A stretch of 64,000 nucleotides of DNA. Origin: Acidimicrobiia bacterium (GTDB lineage: Bacteria > Actinomycetota > Acidimicrobiia > Spongiisociales > UBA5794). The position numbers were made by a program, and so were the translations under genes. Within the stretch, counting starts at the first letter, position 1. Every line of letters begins with the position of its first letter. The notes below the pieces were generated by a model. The model had not been told where the DNA came from, did no database searches, and saw only the letters and a list, made by a program, of their open reading frames with translations. Location of the stretch: positions 1-64,000 of the forward strand of contig DASWKR010000048.1 of assembly GCA_036396535.1 (NCBI GenBank). Reading direction: 5' to 3'. Of the stretch, positions 43,687 through 53,092 are shown one piece after another.

Positions 43687-46600
43687 ATGCCGGTTCAGGC
43701 GTCGCGGTCGGACACGTTCCGATCGGTCTACAACCGCGCCATGCCCCGGGTCTACTCGTATCTCCATCATCGGGTCGGAGCGGATGAGACGAGAGCCCTC
43801 GAGCTCACGCGGGCCACGTTCGTAGCCCTGGCGGATGAGTGGCCCCTCGCGGAGGCGGTCGCGCCCGTCGAGCACATTCTCGCCCTCGCTCGCCGCCAGT
43901 TCGTCGTGTCCGAGCTGAAGCAAGGGCACCGGCGGCTCCGCGCCGGAAAGGGCGCCGTCCGCACCGATGGCGATGTCGACACGCTCGGCGAGGACACCAT
44001 GCAGCACTCGCTGTGCTCGCTCGACCCGGCCGAGCGGGTCGTGGTCGTGCTCCGCCACGGCGACGGCAGGAGCGCGGCAGCGGTGGCAGGGGACCTGGCG
44101 AAGCCGGAGGCGTGGGTAACCGCCAGGCACGCGGCGGGCATCGCCAAGCTCGCGGCTGCTCAGGGCGCTCGTGAAGACAGGGTGATTCGCCGCCTCGCCG
44201 AGCTCGACCGGCCGGTCATCGTTCCGGAGGGGGCTTCCAGCCAGGTCTACCGGGACGCCTCGGACCTCGTGGCGACGAGAGAGGGAAGGGTGCGCGCCGA
44301 CCTCTTCGACGAGATCGCCGGATTCAGCCCCGTTGAGGCTGCCGAGATACCCCGCTGGCGCCCCGTGGTCGCCCTCCTCTGGCTTGGCGTGATGGCGGCC
44401 GCCGTGCTGACGACGGTGTTCGTGCTGCGCACCGAGGAGTCACCCTCTGAGGAGACCAGTGCCTCGGTTGCCGCTCCGACGACCACGGCAGCGCCCGCGG
44501 CGTTGCTCGAGGCAACTCCTCCTCCGCCCCGCCAGACCGCAGACCTGCCTGTGGGGCCGCCCGGGTGGGTGGCGCTCGATCCCGGGCCGCTCGGACGCTC
44601 CGTCGCGCCGAGCGCCAGCGTGGCGACGGATCGCGACCTCTTCGTCTGGGGCCCGGACGGGATCGCCTCGTACAGCCCGACCACGGCAGCGTGGCAGACC
44701 GTCGATTCGCCCCCTGTGACGTGGGGGGAGCAGGCGCGGCTCGTCTGGATCGGCGACGGTCTCGTCGCCGTGGCTCCCGGCGCGGTCCCGGCGACACTCA
44801 ACTCCCAAGGAGTCTGGGTCTCGTCGTGGCAGGACGCTGCTCCGCTCGACTCGTTGGTCGACGCCGTGTGGACCGGCACCGAGCTCATCACGGTCGGCAC
44901 CAGGCTCGGGACGCCCGCGGCGGTCGCCTACTCGCCCGCTGCAGAGACGTGGCGCGAGCTCTCGCCTCCTCCCTCCGCCCCCGAGCGCGCCGATCTCTCC
45001 TGGACCGGCAGCCATGTGATGCTTCTCGGGGCATCGGCGGGCGGCGAAGGCCTGGCCGTAGGCCTGGTGTACAGCCCGGACTCGGATGAGTGGCGTGAGA
45101 TGCCTCCCGCCTCGATTCGCGGCGAAGGCGTCGTGTCGGGCTGGGTGGCGGGCAGGCTCGTCGCCGTCGACGCAGCTCGTGCCGCCGCCTCGTTCACCGT
45201 CGAGTCCGGGTGGATCCAGCTCGATCCAGTCCCTCTCGCGACCGACGGATGCATGCCGAGCACCGATGTCGCCGGCATCGCCCTCGTCGCTTGGTTCTGC
45301 GGCGAGGCCGCCGTCTTCGACTCAACGCAGCTCCGATGGACGCGCATCGCCACGCCGGTCGACCAGGACGGCGTCGCCGCGGTTGGCGACCGGCCGACGG
45401 CCCTGGGCAACGTCGTGTACTTCTGGGGGACCGGGCCCGACGGCTCGTCGTTCTGGTCTTTGCTGCCCGGCGAAGCCATCCCGGGCGGGTCGGAGACTGG
45501 AGTCGACGGCTGGTCGGTTCTCCCTCCGTCCCAGATCGACGCCCGCGCCGCTCAGGTGCACTCCCTTGGAGGCGGCGACCTGCTGGCGTGGTCGCCGGGC
45601 GCCGATGTGCCGGTGACCCGCTATTCCACCGAGCGCGACGAGTGGGATGCGCTCCCGGCCCCGCCGGGCGCGGCTGCCGGACGGCACGCCGTGTGGACCG
45701 GGTCGGAGTTGATCGTCTGGGGGGGTACCAGGGCACTCGGCGCGGCCGCCCTCGATGGAGCCGTCCTCGACCCGCAAGCCGGGCTGTGGCGTCCGACGAC
45801 GCAAGCGCCTCCTGCGGTCGGGTACGCGGCACACGCCGTGTGGGCGGGCGCCGAGATGATCGTGTGGGGTGCTGGCGCGGCAGCTTTCGATCCTGCCGCG
45901 GGAGAGTGGCGGAGCTTGCCGGAGCCGCCGCTCTCCGGCGACGCGGCTCTCGTGTGGTCCGGTTCCGAGCTCCTCGGCTTCGGTCGGGACGTCGCCGGCA
46001 CGTCGACCGTCGCCGCCTACGACCCGTCGGTCGAGTCGTGGCGGTCGGCCGAGCTGCCGGATGACGTCGCCGACCCTGTGGTCGTGTGGACGGGGCACGA
46101 GGCCCTGGTCCTGTGGGCCGGGGCCCTCGAGCAGGACGCCATGCTGCTGGCGGCCTACGTCCCGGCAACGGGGGAGTGGAGGCGGATGGCCGCAGCTCCC
46201 TTCTCGGCGGTTCCACAGGCGGCGGTCACCTGGACGGGGAGCCGGCTCGCAGCCTGGGACGGAGACAGCCGCGACCCTGTCGTGTGGCTGTACAACCCGC
46301 TCTCGGATGAGTGGTCGACGACGGCCGTCGCCCCATACGGTGCCGAGGCAGGGGCCATCGCTTGGGCCGAGGATCGCATCGTCGTGACAGGGGCCGATCG
46401 TGTGATGTCGTTCGAGCTTGGAACGAACGGCGCCACCCTCCCGCGGCTCCCCGGCTTCGAGGTCCCGCTCGAGATCGGCGAGTCGATCCCGCTCACGCTG
46501 TTCGCCTTCGATCCGACGTCTGACGAGGGAGGCATTGCAGCGGTGGTCGACCTGCATCGCGGCGTCAGGGTCGAGTACACGCCGGGCGAGCACCATGTCA

Positions 46601-47472
46601 TCCCTCCGGATCGCGCCTCGTTGCTGCCATCCGGGTCATTCGTGACAGCACGTGGCGGCGTTCTCGCCGCCTACGACGCCGCCCTCTACAGAGCCCCACG
46701 TGTGGTGTGGGAAACCGAAGGCAAGCCGGATCTCGTCGTCTTCGGGACGGCCGACGAGGAGGGAGAAGAGGCCGTGTGGCTGTTCGAGGGGGCGCGCTCG
46801 TCAGGAGCCCGTCGCACCGCCAACCTGCGTCTCGTGCGGGTGTCGGACGGCGAGGTGGAGCTGAATGCAGACATGGCGCAGAACACCACTCCCGTCCAGG
46901 CGACGCCCCAAGGGCTGCTCGTGAACTTCGTCGACTACCTGGACACTGCGAACGGCCGGGTACCCGACCCGGAAACGGCGGAGATGGGACTCGTGGAGCC
47001 AGGCGGCCGCGTGCTCCCGCTCGGCGACGGGATCGGTCTGGCGATGGCGGGAGAGACGATCGTCAGGCTCCTCTGTCCCGGACTCGTCGAGCTCGACTGC
47101 ACGCTGCGCCTGACGGTGCCTGGTGGCTCCAACGACGCCGTCGCAGAGCCGGGAGGGGCGCACTGGGTGCCTCACACGCAGCCCGGCGCCTCATTGGCGT
47201 CGCCCGACGGGCGCTGGGCGATCGCCGCCGCAGTCAGGGTCAACGACATCGATCGGATCCCGGTGCCGGTCCTCGTCGAGGTCGGCAGGGCATCGGCAGA
47301 GATCCTGCCCTTCGGAACGCTCCACGACGGCGTGTCCGTCGCGTGGTCGGCCGACAGCCGCTGGCTCGTGACCCTCGGCGCCGAACCGATGGCGTTCAAC
47401 GTGACCCAGGGCCGCTGGGTGTCGCTCGCCGGAGTCGTTCCGGAGGGATTGGTCGTCTATGCGGCTGGCTGA
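43687..47472 (+). CDS. ECF-sigma-like domain fused through one membrane helix to a Kelch-like propeller ectodomain
   Basis: This is a 1261-residue protein. Residues 8-60 look like sigma region 2 (FRSVYNRAMPRVYSYLHHRV) and 108-158 like region 4 (LDPAERVVVVLRHGDGRSAAAVAG, AWVTARHAAGIAKLA), although the recognition helix is poorly kept. After a linker, one membrane helix (about 226-248) is followed by a Thr/Ala/Pro-rich stalk and about 1000 residues of repeated Kelch-type blades (AVWTGSELIVWGG, YDPSVESWRSAELP, AVTWTGSRLAAWDGD). Topology would place the sigma-like part inside and the propellers outside. The ATG at 43687 has AAGGAG 9 nt upstream. Function is unknown; a membrane-tethered regulator is an inference. 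Confidence 0.85.
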   Translation: MPVQASRSDTFRSVYNRAMPRVYSYLHHRVGADETRALELTRATFVALADEWPLAEAVAPVEHILALARRQFVVSELKQGHRRLRAGKGAVRTDGDVDTLGEDTMQHSLCSLDPAERVVVVLRHGDGRSAAAVAGDLAKPEAWVTARHAAGIAKLAAAQGAREDRVIRRLAELDRPVIVPEGASSQVYRDASDLVATREGRVRADLFDEIAGFSPVEAAEIPRWRPVVALLWLGVMAAAVLTTVFVLRTEESPSEETSASVAAPTTTAAPAALLEATPPPPRQTADLPVGPPGWVALDPGPLGRSVAPSASVATDRDLFVWGPDGIASYSPTTAAWQTVDSPPVTWGEQARLVWIGDGLVAVAPGAVPATLNSQGVWVSSWQDAAPLDSLVDAVWTGTELITVGTRLGTPAAVAYSPAAETWRELSPPPSAPERADLSWTGSHVMLLGASAGGEGLAVGLVYSPDSDEWREMPPASIRGEGVVSGWVAGRLVAVDAARAAASFTVESGWIQLDPVPLATDGCMPSTDVAGIALVAWFCGEAAVFDSTQLRWTRIATPVDQDGVAAVGDRPTALGNVVYFWGTGPDGSSFWSLLPGEAIPGGSETGVDGWSVLPPSQIDARAAQVHSLGGGDLLAWSPGADVPVTRYSTERDEWDALPAPPGAAAGRHAVWTGSELIVWGGTRALGAAALDGAVLDPQAGLWRPTTQAPPAVGYAAHAVWAGAEMIVWGAGAAAFDPAAGEWRSLPEPPLSGDAALVWSGSELLGFGRDVAGTSTVAAYDPSVESWRSAELPDDVADPVVVWTGHEALVLWAGALEQDAMLLAAYVPATGEWRRMAAAPFSAVPQAAVTWTGSRLAAWDGDSRDPVVWLYNPLSDEWSTTAVAPYGAEAGAIAWAEDRIVVTGADRVMSFELGTNGATLPRLPGFEVPLEIGESIPLTLFAFDPTSDEGGIAAVVDLHRGVRVEYTPGEHHVIPPDRASLLPSGSFVTARGGVLAAYDAALYRAPRVVWETEGKPDLVVFGTADEEGEEAVWLFEGARSSGARRTANLRLVRVSDGEVELNADMAQNTTPVQATPQGLLVNFVDYLDTANGRVPDPETAEMGLVEPGGRVLPLGDGIGLAMAGETIVRLLCPGLVELDCTLRLTVPGGSNDAVAEPGGAHWVPHTQPGASLASPDGRWAIAAAVRVNDIDRIPVPVLVEVGRASAEILPFGTLHDGVSVAWSADSRWLVTLGAEPMAFNVTQGRWVSLAGVVPEGLVVYAAG

Positions 47473-47478
47473 GCGCCC

Positions 47479-48690
47479 TCACAGCTCGGCGGAGCGCCAC
47501 GCCTCCCTCAGCTTCACCCGTGCCCCGATGCGCAGGATGGCGCCCGAGTACACCCTGCCCGCCAGCCGGACGAGGGCGTACGCGGCAGCCATGGTCAGGG
47601 CCGCCGATGCTGCTATCTCCCATAGCGGGATCGCATCGAACGCCGTCCTGATCGGGACGACGTAGGGCGCGGTCGGAGGCAGGAACGTGAACAGCGTCGC
47701 CGCGCCGCCGTCCGGGTTCTCGAGCACCTGGAAACTGACGAAGAACCCGACGACGGAGATGATCGTCATCGGTGCCGCCGCCGTCTGGGCGTCTTCCATG
47801 CGCGACACCAGAGCCCCGGCAGCCCCGAACGCCACGCTGTAGAGACCGAAGCCGAGCACGAACCACAGCAACAGGGACACGACGGATCCGATCGGCAGGG
47901 TCGGCAGGTCGACGCTACCTGCGAATCGCACCGCCGCCAGCCCGGCACCGACGGTCACCACCAGCTGGGCCAGTCCGAGCAGCCCGATCCCGATGATCTT
48001 GCCGGACAGGAGCTGGTACGGCCGAAGGGCCGCCAGCAGCAGCTCGACGACTCGATTCGACTTCTCCTCGGTCACCCCGGTGAGCGTCCAGGAGCCGTAC
48101 GTCAGTATCGCCATGTACATGAGGATGAGCCCGGCGTATGCGATGAACGCCCGCGTCGGATCGTCGGTGCTCTCGCCTGTGAGGGTGTCGACCGCCAAGG
48201 GATCGGAAGCCAGGATCGCAGCGATCTCCGACGCGTCGGCGTTATCTGCCGTCAGTGCCCTGAGTCGCTCCGACCCAGCCGCCTGCTGCATCAGCTCCTC
48301 GAGGGCCGAGTTGCCGAAGACGTTCGAGGACTTGGCGATGAGTCGCTGCCCATCGACCACGATCAGCTCCACTTCGCCCTCTCGCAGGCCGGCTTCAGCA
48401 GATGTCGTGTCGGCGTAGGTGGTGGTGGCGATCCGCACGGTCTCGTCCTCACCAGCCCTAGCCGCCGCGAGGAGTTGGGCCGATTGGAGGAGTGAGGCGT
48501 TCCCCTCTCCGACCAGGCCGAGCTCGAAAGTCGTCGAGCCGTCGTCGAGACGCGAGACGATCGCCGGCACCACGATGAGGCCGACGAGCAGAACCGTCGT
48601 GAAGATGGCGCTGATGAGGTAGGCCTTCGATCGGCCCCGCTGCACGAACTCGCGCTGCGCCACGAGCCAGACACGTCTCCACGTGCTCAC
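47479..48690 (-). CDS. ABC-2 type transporter permease (NatB-like)
   Basis: This 403-residue membrane protein has an N-terminal helix (about 24-45), an external domain of about 130 residues, and five to six C-terminal helices (about 180-385), a pattern typical of NatB/ABC-2 permeases. The start of its gene overlaps the ATPase stop as ATGA, so the two form one exporter, possibly for sodium or a drug. Confidence 0.9.
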   Translation of the reverse strand: MSTWRRVWLVAQREFVQRGRSKAYLISAIFTTVLLVGLIVVPAIVSRLDDGSTTFELGLVGEGNASLLQSAQLLAAARAGEDETVRIATTTYADTTSAEAGLREGEVELIVVDGQRLIAKSSNVFGNSALEELMQQAAGSERLRALTADNADASEIAAILASDPLAVDTLTGESTDDPTRAFIAYAGLILMYMAILTYGSWTLTGVTEEKSNRVVELLLAALRPYQLLSGKIIGIGLLGLAQLVVTVGAGLAAVRFAGSVDLPTLPIGSVVSLLLWFVLGFGLYSVAFGAAGALVSRMEDAQTAAAPMTIISVVGFFVSFQVLENPDGGAATLFTFLPPTAPYVVPIRTAFDAIPLWEIAASAALTMAAAYALVRLAGRVYSGAILRIGARVKLREAWRSAEL

Positions 48691-49574
48691 GAGACCGCCT
48701 CCCTGAACAGGTCGGACAGGCTGGGGGTGGTGAAGACGAAGTGCCGCAGCTCGCCTGCGCGGCGCGCCCTCTCCAGGAGAGCATCGAGGTCCGTGTCGGC
48801 ACCGACGAGGAGAGTGTGGCGATGGCCGTCGAAGCTCGCGGAGACGACGCCGTCGATCGAGTCGATCAGCGCCGCGTCCCCGTTCGCCAGCTCGATCTCG
48901 AGCCGCCGAATCGGCGCAGCGGCCTTCAGCTCACGGACGCCTCCGGCGAGCACGACGCGGCCGCGGTGGATGACGACCACGTCCTCGCACAGGTCCTCGA
49001 CGACGTCGAGTTGGTGGCTGGAGAACACCACGGCAACGCCGTCCTCGGCTCGGGCGCGCAGCACGCTCGCCATCGTCTCGGCGCCCATCGGGTCGAGGCC
49101 TGCGAACGGCTCGTCGAGAACCAGGAGGTCGGGGTGGTGGACCAACGCCGCCGCCAGCTGGACACGCTGCTGGTTGCCGTGCGAGAGCTGCTCGATGGGG
49201 TCTCCGAGCCGATCTTCCAGGCCGAGCTCGGTGAGCAGATCCCTAGCGGCGCGCTGCGCTGCTCTTGCGTCGAGGCCGTGGAGGCGGCCTATGTACACGA
49301 GGTGGTCGAGGGCTTTCATCCTCGGATAGAGCCCTCGCTCCTCGGGCATGTATCCGAACGCGAGCCGCTCGGATGGTGTGACGGGCCTCCCCTTCCACTC
49401 CACCGATCCCGCATCGAGCGTGATCAGCCCGAAGATGGCTCGCATCGTCGTCGTCTTTCCCGCCCCGTTCGGGCCGAGGAAACCGAGCATGCGACCAGGG
49501 GTGACGTCGAACGAGCAGTCGTCCAGCGCCTGGATGTCGCCGTAGCGCTTCGACAGGCCTCTCATCTCGAGCAT
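48687..49574 (-). CDS. ABC-2 exporter ATP-binding protein (NatA-like)
   Basis: This 295-residue ATPase has Walker A GPNGAGKTTTMRAI, an MPEERGLYPRM segment at the Q-loop site, signature LSHGNQQRVQLAAAL and Walker B LLVLDEPFAGLDPMG. The signature LSHGN replaces LSGGQ, as is common in NatA-type proteins, and there is a C-terminal DUF4162-like tail. TAGCAT lies 8 nt before the ATG. It pairs with the overlapping permease. Confidence 0.92.
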   Translation of the reverse strand: MLEMRGLSKRYGDIQALDDCSFDVTPGRMLGFLGPNGAGKTTTMRAIFGLITLDAGSVEWKGRPVTPSERLAFGYMPEERGLYPRMKALDHLVYIGRLHGLDARAAQRAARDLLTELGLEDRLGDPIEQLSHGNQQRVQLAAALVHHPDLLVLDEPFAGLDPMGAETMASVLRARAEDGVAVVFSSHQLDVVEDLCEDVVVIHRGRVVLAGGVRELKAAAPIRRLEIELANGDAALIDSIDGVVSASFDGHRHTLLVGADTDLDALLERARRAGELRHFVFTTPSLSDLFREAVS

Positions 49575-49654
49575 GGCGCCGGATGCTACGCCTTGTCGCT
49601 CCGCAGACCCATCCCGAGCCGGCTCTGTGGGGTCGGGTGGCCGGGGAGTGCGAG

Positions 49655-50929
49655 TCAGCCCCGGGCGACCGCCGGAACCTCGCTCGCCGTGTCGGCCCGG
49701 TGTGCCTCCGTCGGGGACATGCGGAGGATCTTGCGCAAGGCCCATACCGCAGCTACTCCCGTCGCCACAGCTCCGATCCCGACTCCGGCGCGCGCCCCGA
49801 TGTGCTCGGCTGCCGCGCCCACGACCGGACCGCCGATGGGCGTGCTTCCCAGGAAAACCACGGTCGTGAGAGCCAACGCCCTGCCGCGCATCGATGGATC
49901 GGCTTCGAGCTGGATGAGGGCGTTCGACCCTGAGACGAGGAGCACCGACGTCAGGCCGATAGGGATGACGGCGGCCAGAGCCACCCAGATGTTCGGCGCC
50001 AGGGTGAGCACGGCCATGAATCCCGCCATCCACAGCGCCGACCTGGCGAGGAACGGCGCATCCACCGAGCTGCGGTGCGCCATGACGAGTCCGCCGGCGA
50101 CGGCACCGACGCTGAGCGACGAATAGAGCAGCGTGAACGTGCCGGCTCCTCCTCCGAACGTCCGGTCCGCAAGCAACGGGAGGGTGACCTGGAACTCGAA
50201 TGCCAGTGTCCCGACGACCGCGAGCAGCACCAGCGTGTACCGCAACACACCGGTGTCCCATACATATCGCAGTCCGGCTCGCAGCTGCCCGGCCGCCCTC
50301 GGCACCCGTGGAGGGGTCCGCAGCGCGGTCCGGTCCATCGCCAAGAGGGCGCCGAGCACGGCGAAGTAGGTGAGGACGTTGCCTGCGAAGCACCAGGCCA
50401 CGCCGACGGTCGTGATCAGCACGCCTGCGAGCGCCGGTCCGAGGACGCGCGAACCCGTCATCAGCGTGCTGTTGAGGCCGACTGCGTTAGGGACGTTCTC
50501 CTCGCTGACCATCTCGACGACGAAGGCACGGCGGGTCGGGTTGTCGATGGCCGTGACGAGGCCGAAGGCGGTCGACAGGGCATAGATGAGCGGCATGTTG
50601 ATGACGTCGGAGAACGTGAGGATCGTGAAGGCCACCGCCACCATCGTGTACAGCGACTGCGTCACCAACAGGATCCGGTGGCGATCGAGGCGGTCCGAGA
50701 GGACGCCTCCCCACGCGCCGAGCACGAGTACCGGGAGGAACTGGGCGGCAGTTGCGAGCCCGAGGGCGACTCCGTCGTCTGTGAGCCGGAGGACGACCCA
50801 GATGATCGCGATCGACTGCATCCACGTTCCCGCCTGGCTGATGAGCTGCCCAACGAAGAACAGCCTGAAGTTCCTCGTGTGGAGCGAGCGGAACGTCGTC
50901 GCGGCTGCTTCGAGGAATCGTCGCCTCAC
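49655..50929 (-). CDS. MFS transporter (enterobactin/macrolide exporter-like)
   Basis: This 424-residue MFS protein (starts VRRRFLEAAATTFRSL) has about 11-12 hydrophobic segments, the FRLFFVGQLISQAGTWMQSIAI start and GVLSDRLDRHRILL between helices 2 and 3, typical of the MFS_3/EntS group. The GTG overlaps the marR stop as GTGA. A drug or metabolite efflux role under MarR control is inferred from the operon. Confidence 0.9.
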   Translation of the reverse strand: MRRRFLEAAATTFRSLHTRNFRLFFVGQLISQAGTWMQSIAIIWVVLRLTDDGVALGLATAAQFLPVLVLGAWGGVLSDRLDRHRILLVTQSLYTMVAVAFTILTFSDVINMPLIYALSTAFGLVTAIDNPTRRAFVVEMVSEENVPNAVGLNSTLMTGSRVLGPALAGVLITTVGVAWCFAGNVLTYFAVLGALLAMDRTALRTPPRVPRAAGQLRAGLRYVWDTGVLRYTLVLLAVVGTLAFEFQVTLPLLADRTFGGGAGTFTLLYSSLSVGAVAGGLVMAHRSSVDAPFLARSALWMAGFMAVLTLAPNIWVALAAVIPIGLTSVLLVSGSNALIQLEADPSMRGRALALTTVVFLGSTPIGGPVVGAAAEHIGARAGVGIGAVATGVAAVWALRKILRMSPTEAHRADTASEVPAVARG

Positions 50930-51381
50930 CGGGGTTCCTCCGGCCTGGCGAGCACCTCGAGCACGTCGGTCGCCGCCAGCAGGCGCTCCAGCTCGTCCGG
51001 CGCCAGCTCGGCGAGGCGGACTGCCAGCCATGCGGCCCGCCTGCTGCGCGACTCCTCGAGGCGCCGCCTGCCCTCCCGTGAGCACGAGACGAGGGTGACC
51101 CGACCGTCGAGCGGATCGACACTCCGATCGACGAGGCCGTCCTCCTCGAGCTTGCCCAGGATCTTCGTCACCGTTGGGGGAGCGACCTGCTCGATGGCGG
51201 CCACCTCGGACAGACTGATCGGCCCGTGCATCTCGATCGTGGCCAGGGCCGACTGCTGCGAAAGGGTCAGACCGGTCCCCGACTGCTGGCGCAGCTGTCG
51301 ATGGAGGCGCGCGATGGCGAGCCGCAACCTGGATGCGAGCCCTGCGGTGACCACGCTTTCGATCGTCGAGCCGTCCGTCAC
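50926..51381 (-). CDS. MarR family transcriptional regulator
   Basis: This 151-residue winged-helix repressor (LTLSQQSALATIEMHG, IEQVAPPTVTKILGKLEEDGLV, DPLDGRVTLVSCSREG) most likely represses itself and the coupled MFS exporter. The GTG at 51381 starts 4 nt after a 33-bp perfect palindrome that is the probable operator. A TTG at 51390 also opens the frame. Confidence 0.92.
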   Translation of the reverse strand: MTDGSTIESVVTAGLASRLRLAIARLHRQLRQQSGTGLTLSQQSALATIEMHGPISLSEVAAIEQVAPPTVTKILGKLEEDGLVDRSVDPLDGRVTLVSCSREGRRRLEESRSRRAAWLAVRLAELAPDELERLLAATDVLEVLARPEEPR

Positions 51382-51385
51382 GACG

Positions 51386-51418
51386 GCCAATTTACTTCAC
51401 CTGGTGAAGTAAATTGGC
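51386..51418. promoter_or_regulatory. MarR operator: 33-bp perfect palindrome
   Basis: The arm GCCAATTTACTTCACC is followed by one T and its exact complement. It is strikingly A/T-rich for this GC-rich region, lies just upstream of marR and probably overlaps its promoter and transcription start, fitting an autorepressor site. Confidence 0.88.
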
Positions 51419-51735
51419 GTCGGGACGACTGACAACTTGCCTCGCGGCGATCGATGGAGGCCTTCGCCCGGCTCGACCACATGACGTGCGAGATGGGAGG
51501 AGCTTTCGCTCCTCCCGGTCGCACTCCCCCCATGCGGTCGAGGTTCCCCCAGCCCCCGAGCGACTCGACCACGAGGAGGTGCCTCAGTCGTCACCGCGCC
51601 GCCGGCGCCCCGTGGCAACCGGTGGGGTGGGTGTCGCCTGACAACCTCCCGGAGCGTCGGGAAGCCCTGGCCCGATTCACGCTCCGGTGATGAGAGGCCG
51701 CGCCCCGGCGCGTGATACGAGGTTCTGAGGGACCG
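51419..51735. other. Intergenic region with one strong hairpin
   Basis: These 317 bases lie between marR and the 3' end of the leftward subtilase gene. GGGAGGAGC (51495-51503) and GCTCCTCCC (51508-51516) form a perfect 9-bp stem with a TTTC loop, without a T-run; it may end subtilase transcription. Short frames here are not convincing. I see no known riboswitch. Confidence 0.5.
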
Positions 51736-53043
51736 TCAGCCGGAGAACACCACGAAGGGCCGGTCGGAGCGAATCCTGGCCCACGCCTCCTTCGGGGACA
51801 CACCGTTGTCGGCGGCGTAGCGGGCGATCTCGGCAGCCACGAACGGCGCTGCGAACGACGTGCCGCTCCACCTCGCCATGCCGTCCGGAAACGGCACGGT
51901 TCCGGCAGGCCGACCGGCCGGATCGTGGTAGAGGAAGCGGAGGTCCCTGGGGTAATGGCTCACGACGTCGACCCCGGGTGCCCAGGCCGTCACCCACCGC
52001 CCGTAGTTGGAGAAGTCGGCGGGCCGCGAGTGGATTCCGGGCCCGAGCGGAGACACGTCCTCGAGCGCTCCAACCGAGACGACACAATCGGCGTAGCGCC
52101 GGTCGGCGGCGTACGCAGCCGGATAGAAGCGCTGCCGGGCACCGTCGTTGCCCGCCGCGGCGACGATCAGGGTGTCGGTCTGCGACCATCGCTGCACGGC
52201 TTCGTCCAGGAAGACGAGGTCGGCGCCGAACTGCTCGTCCTTGTACGACCCGAGAGATAGGTTCAGCACGAGGATCCCGTGCTTCCCGATCACCTCGTCG
52301 ACCTGCGTCACGACGCTCAGCTCGGTGAGCCCGTCGGCGCCGAAGGCGTTCTCGACGAAGACGGGCAGGGTGGCGACTCTCCCGCGAACGACGCCGGCGA
52401 TGAATCCGCCATGGGCGCCGCCGTACCAGTCGACGACACCATCCGCCGGGGCAGTGTCGAGCGGGTCCTCATCGCCGCCACTCTGCTCCGGCTCGAGTCC
52501 TGGGGCCTCAGGCTTCTTCCATATCCCGGTGTCGACGACTGCGACGCCGACTCCCTCGGATCGAGTCTTCGGGCCCGGCTCCCATCGGTCTGCCGTCGGG
52601 ACGGGATCGCCTCCTGGGCCGATCCGCGGCTTGGGTGTCAACGTCAACACGTGGTGGGGCCCGACACGCAGGTCCTTCGGAAGCCCCGCCTTGCGCTTCC
52701 TGGAGAGCCGCTTCAGCTCGCGGGCAACGGTGAGGGCGTCTCCGTTGACGAGAAAGATCACCGCCTCGGACCGCCCCGTGTCGCGCTCGTCCTGCTCCCC
52801 ACCCCCGAGGCGGGGCAGAACCTCGGCGACCGCTCGAGCTTGCTCACGAGGAACGACGAGCTCGTGGCGCCGGTAGAAGACGGGGAGGGGTCCCGCATGC
52901 TCCTCTCCCGGCGTGAAGGTCGGGCAGGAGGCAACGCCGTCGATGCCTGCCATGTACCTGACGCGCGGTGGGACGTAGGCCGTCGGCGTCGCAGCCAGCC
53001 GCTCGGCCTCCTCGATCGAAAGCTCGTCCTCGTGCGCTGACAC
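51736..53043 (-). CDS. Cytoplasmic S8 (subtilisin-like) serine protease
   Basis: This 435-residue protein has the full catalytic triad: Asp171 (AVVDTGIW), His211 (GGAHGGFIAG) and Ser396 (WSGTSFAAP), with oxyanion Asn299 (AAAGND). There is no signal peptide or membrane helix, so it acts inside the cell, which is unusual for S8 enzymes. The first 160 residues may be a prodomain or recognition region. GGGAGGGG precedes the GTG. It is divergent from the CHAT gene with 49 bp between, so the two may be controlled together. Confidence 0.92.
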   Translation of the reverse strand: MSAHEDELSIEEAERLAATPTAYVPPRVRYMAGIDGVASCPTFTPGEEHAGPLPVFYRRHELVVPREQARAVAEVLPRLGGGEQDERDTGRSEAVIFLVNGDALTVARELKRLSRKRKAGLPKDLRVGPHHVLTLTPKPRIGPGGDPVPTADRWEPGPKTRSEGVGVAVVDTGIWKKPEAPGLEPEQSGGDEDPLDTAPADGVVDWYGGAHGGFIAGVVRGRVATLPVFVENAFGADGLTELSVVTQVDEVIGKHGILVLNLSLGSYKDEQFGADLVFLDEAVQRWSQTDTLIVAAAGNDGARQRFYPAAYAADRRYADCVVSVGALEDVSPLGPGIHSRPADFSNYGRWVTAWAPGVDVVSHYPRDLRFLYHDPAGRPAGTVPFPDGMARWSGTSFAAPFVAAEIARYAADNGVSPKEAWARIRSDRPFVVFSG

Positions 53044-53092
53044 GATCCCCTCCCTTGGCGCTGGGCGTCCTTGAGTCAAGTTACCGCATGCG

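Noticed and set aside
51419-51735. A small gene or structured RNA between marR and the subtilase gene
   Set aside because: The short frames have no start signal or conserved features, and apart from one 9-bp hairpin no known RNA family could be matched by eye.
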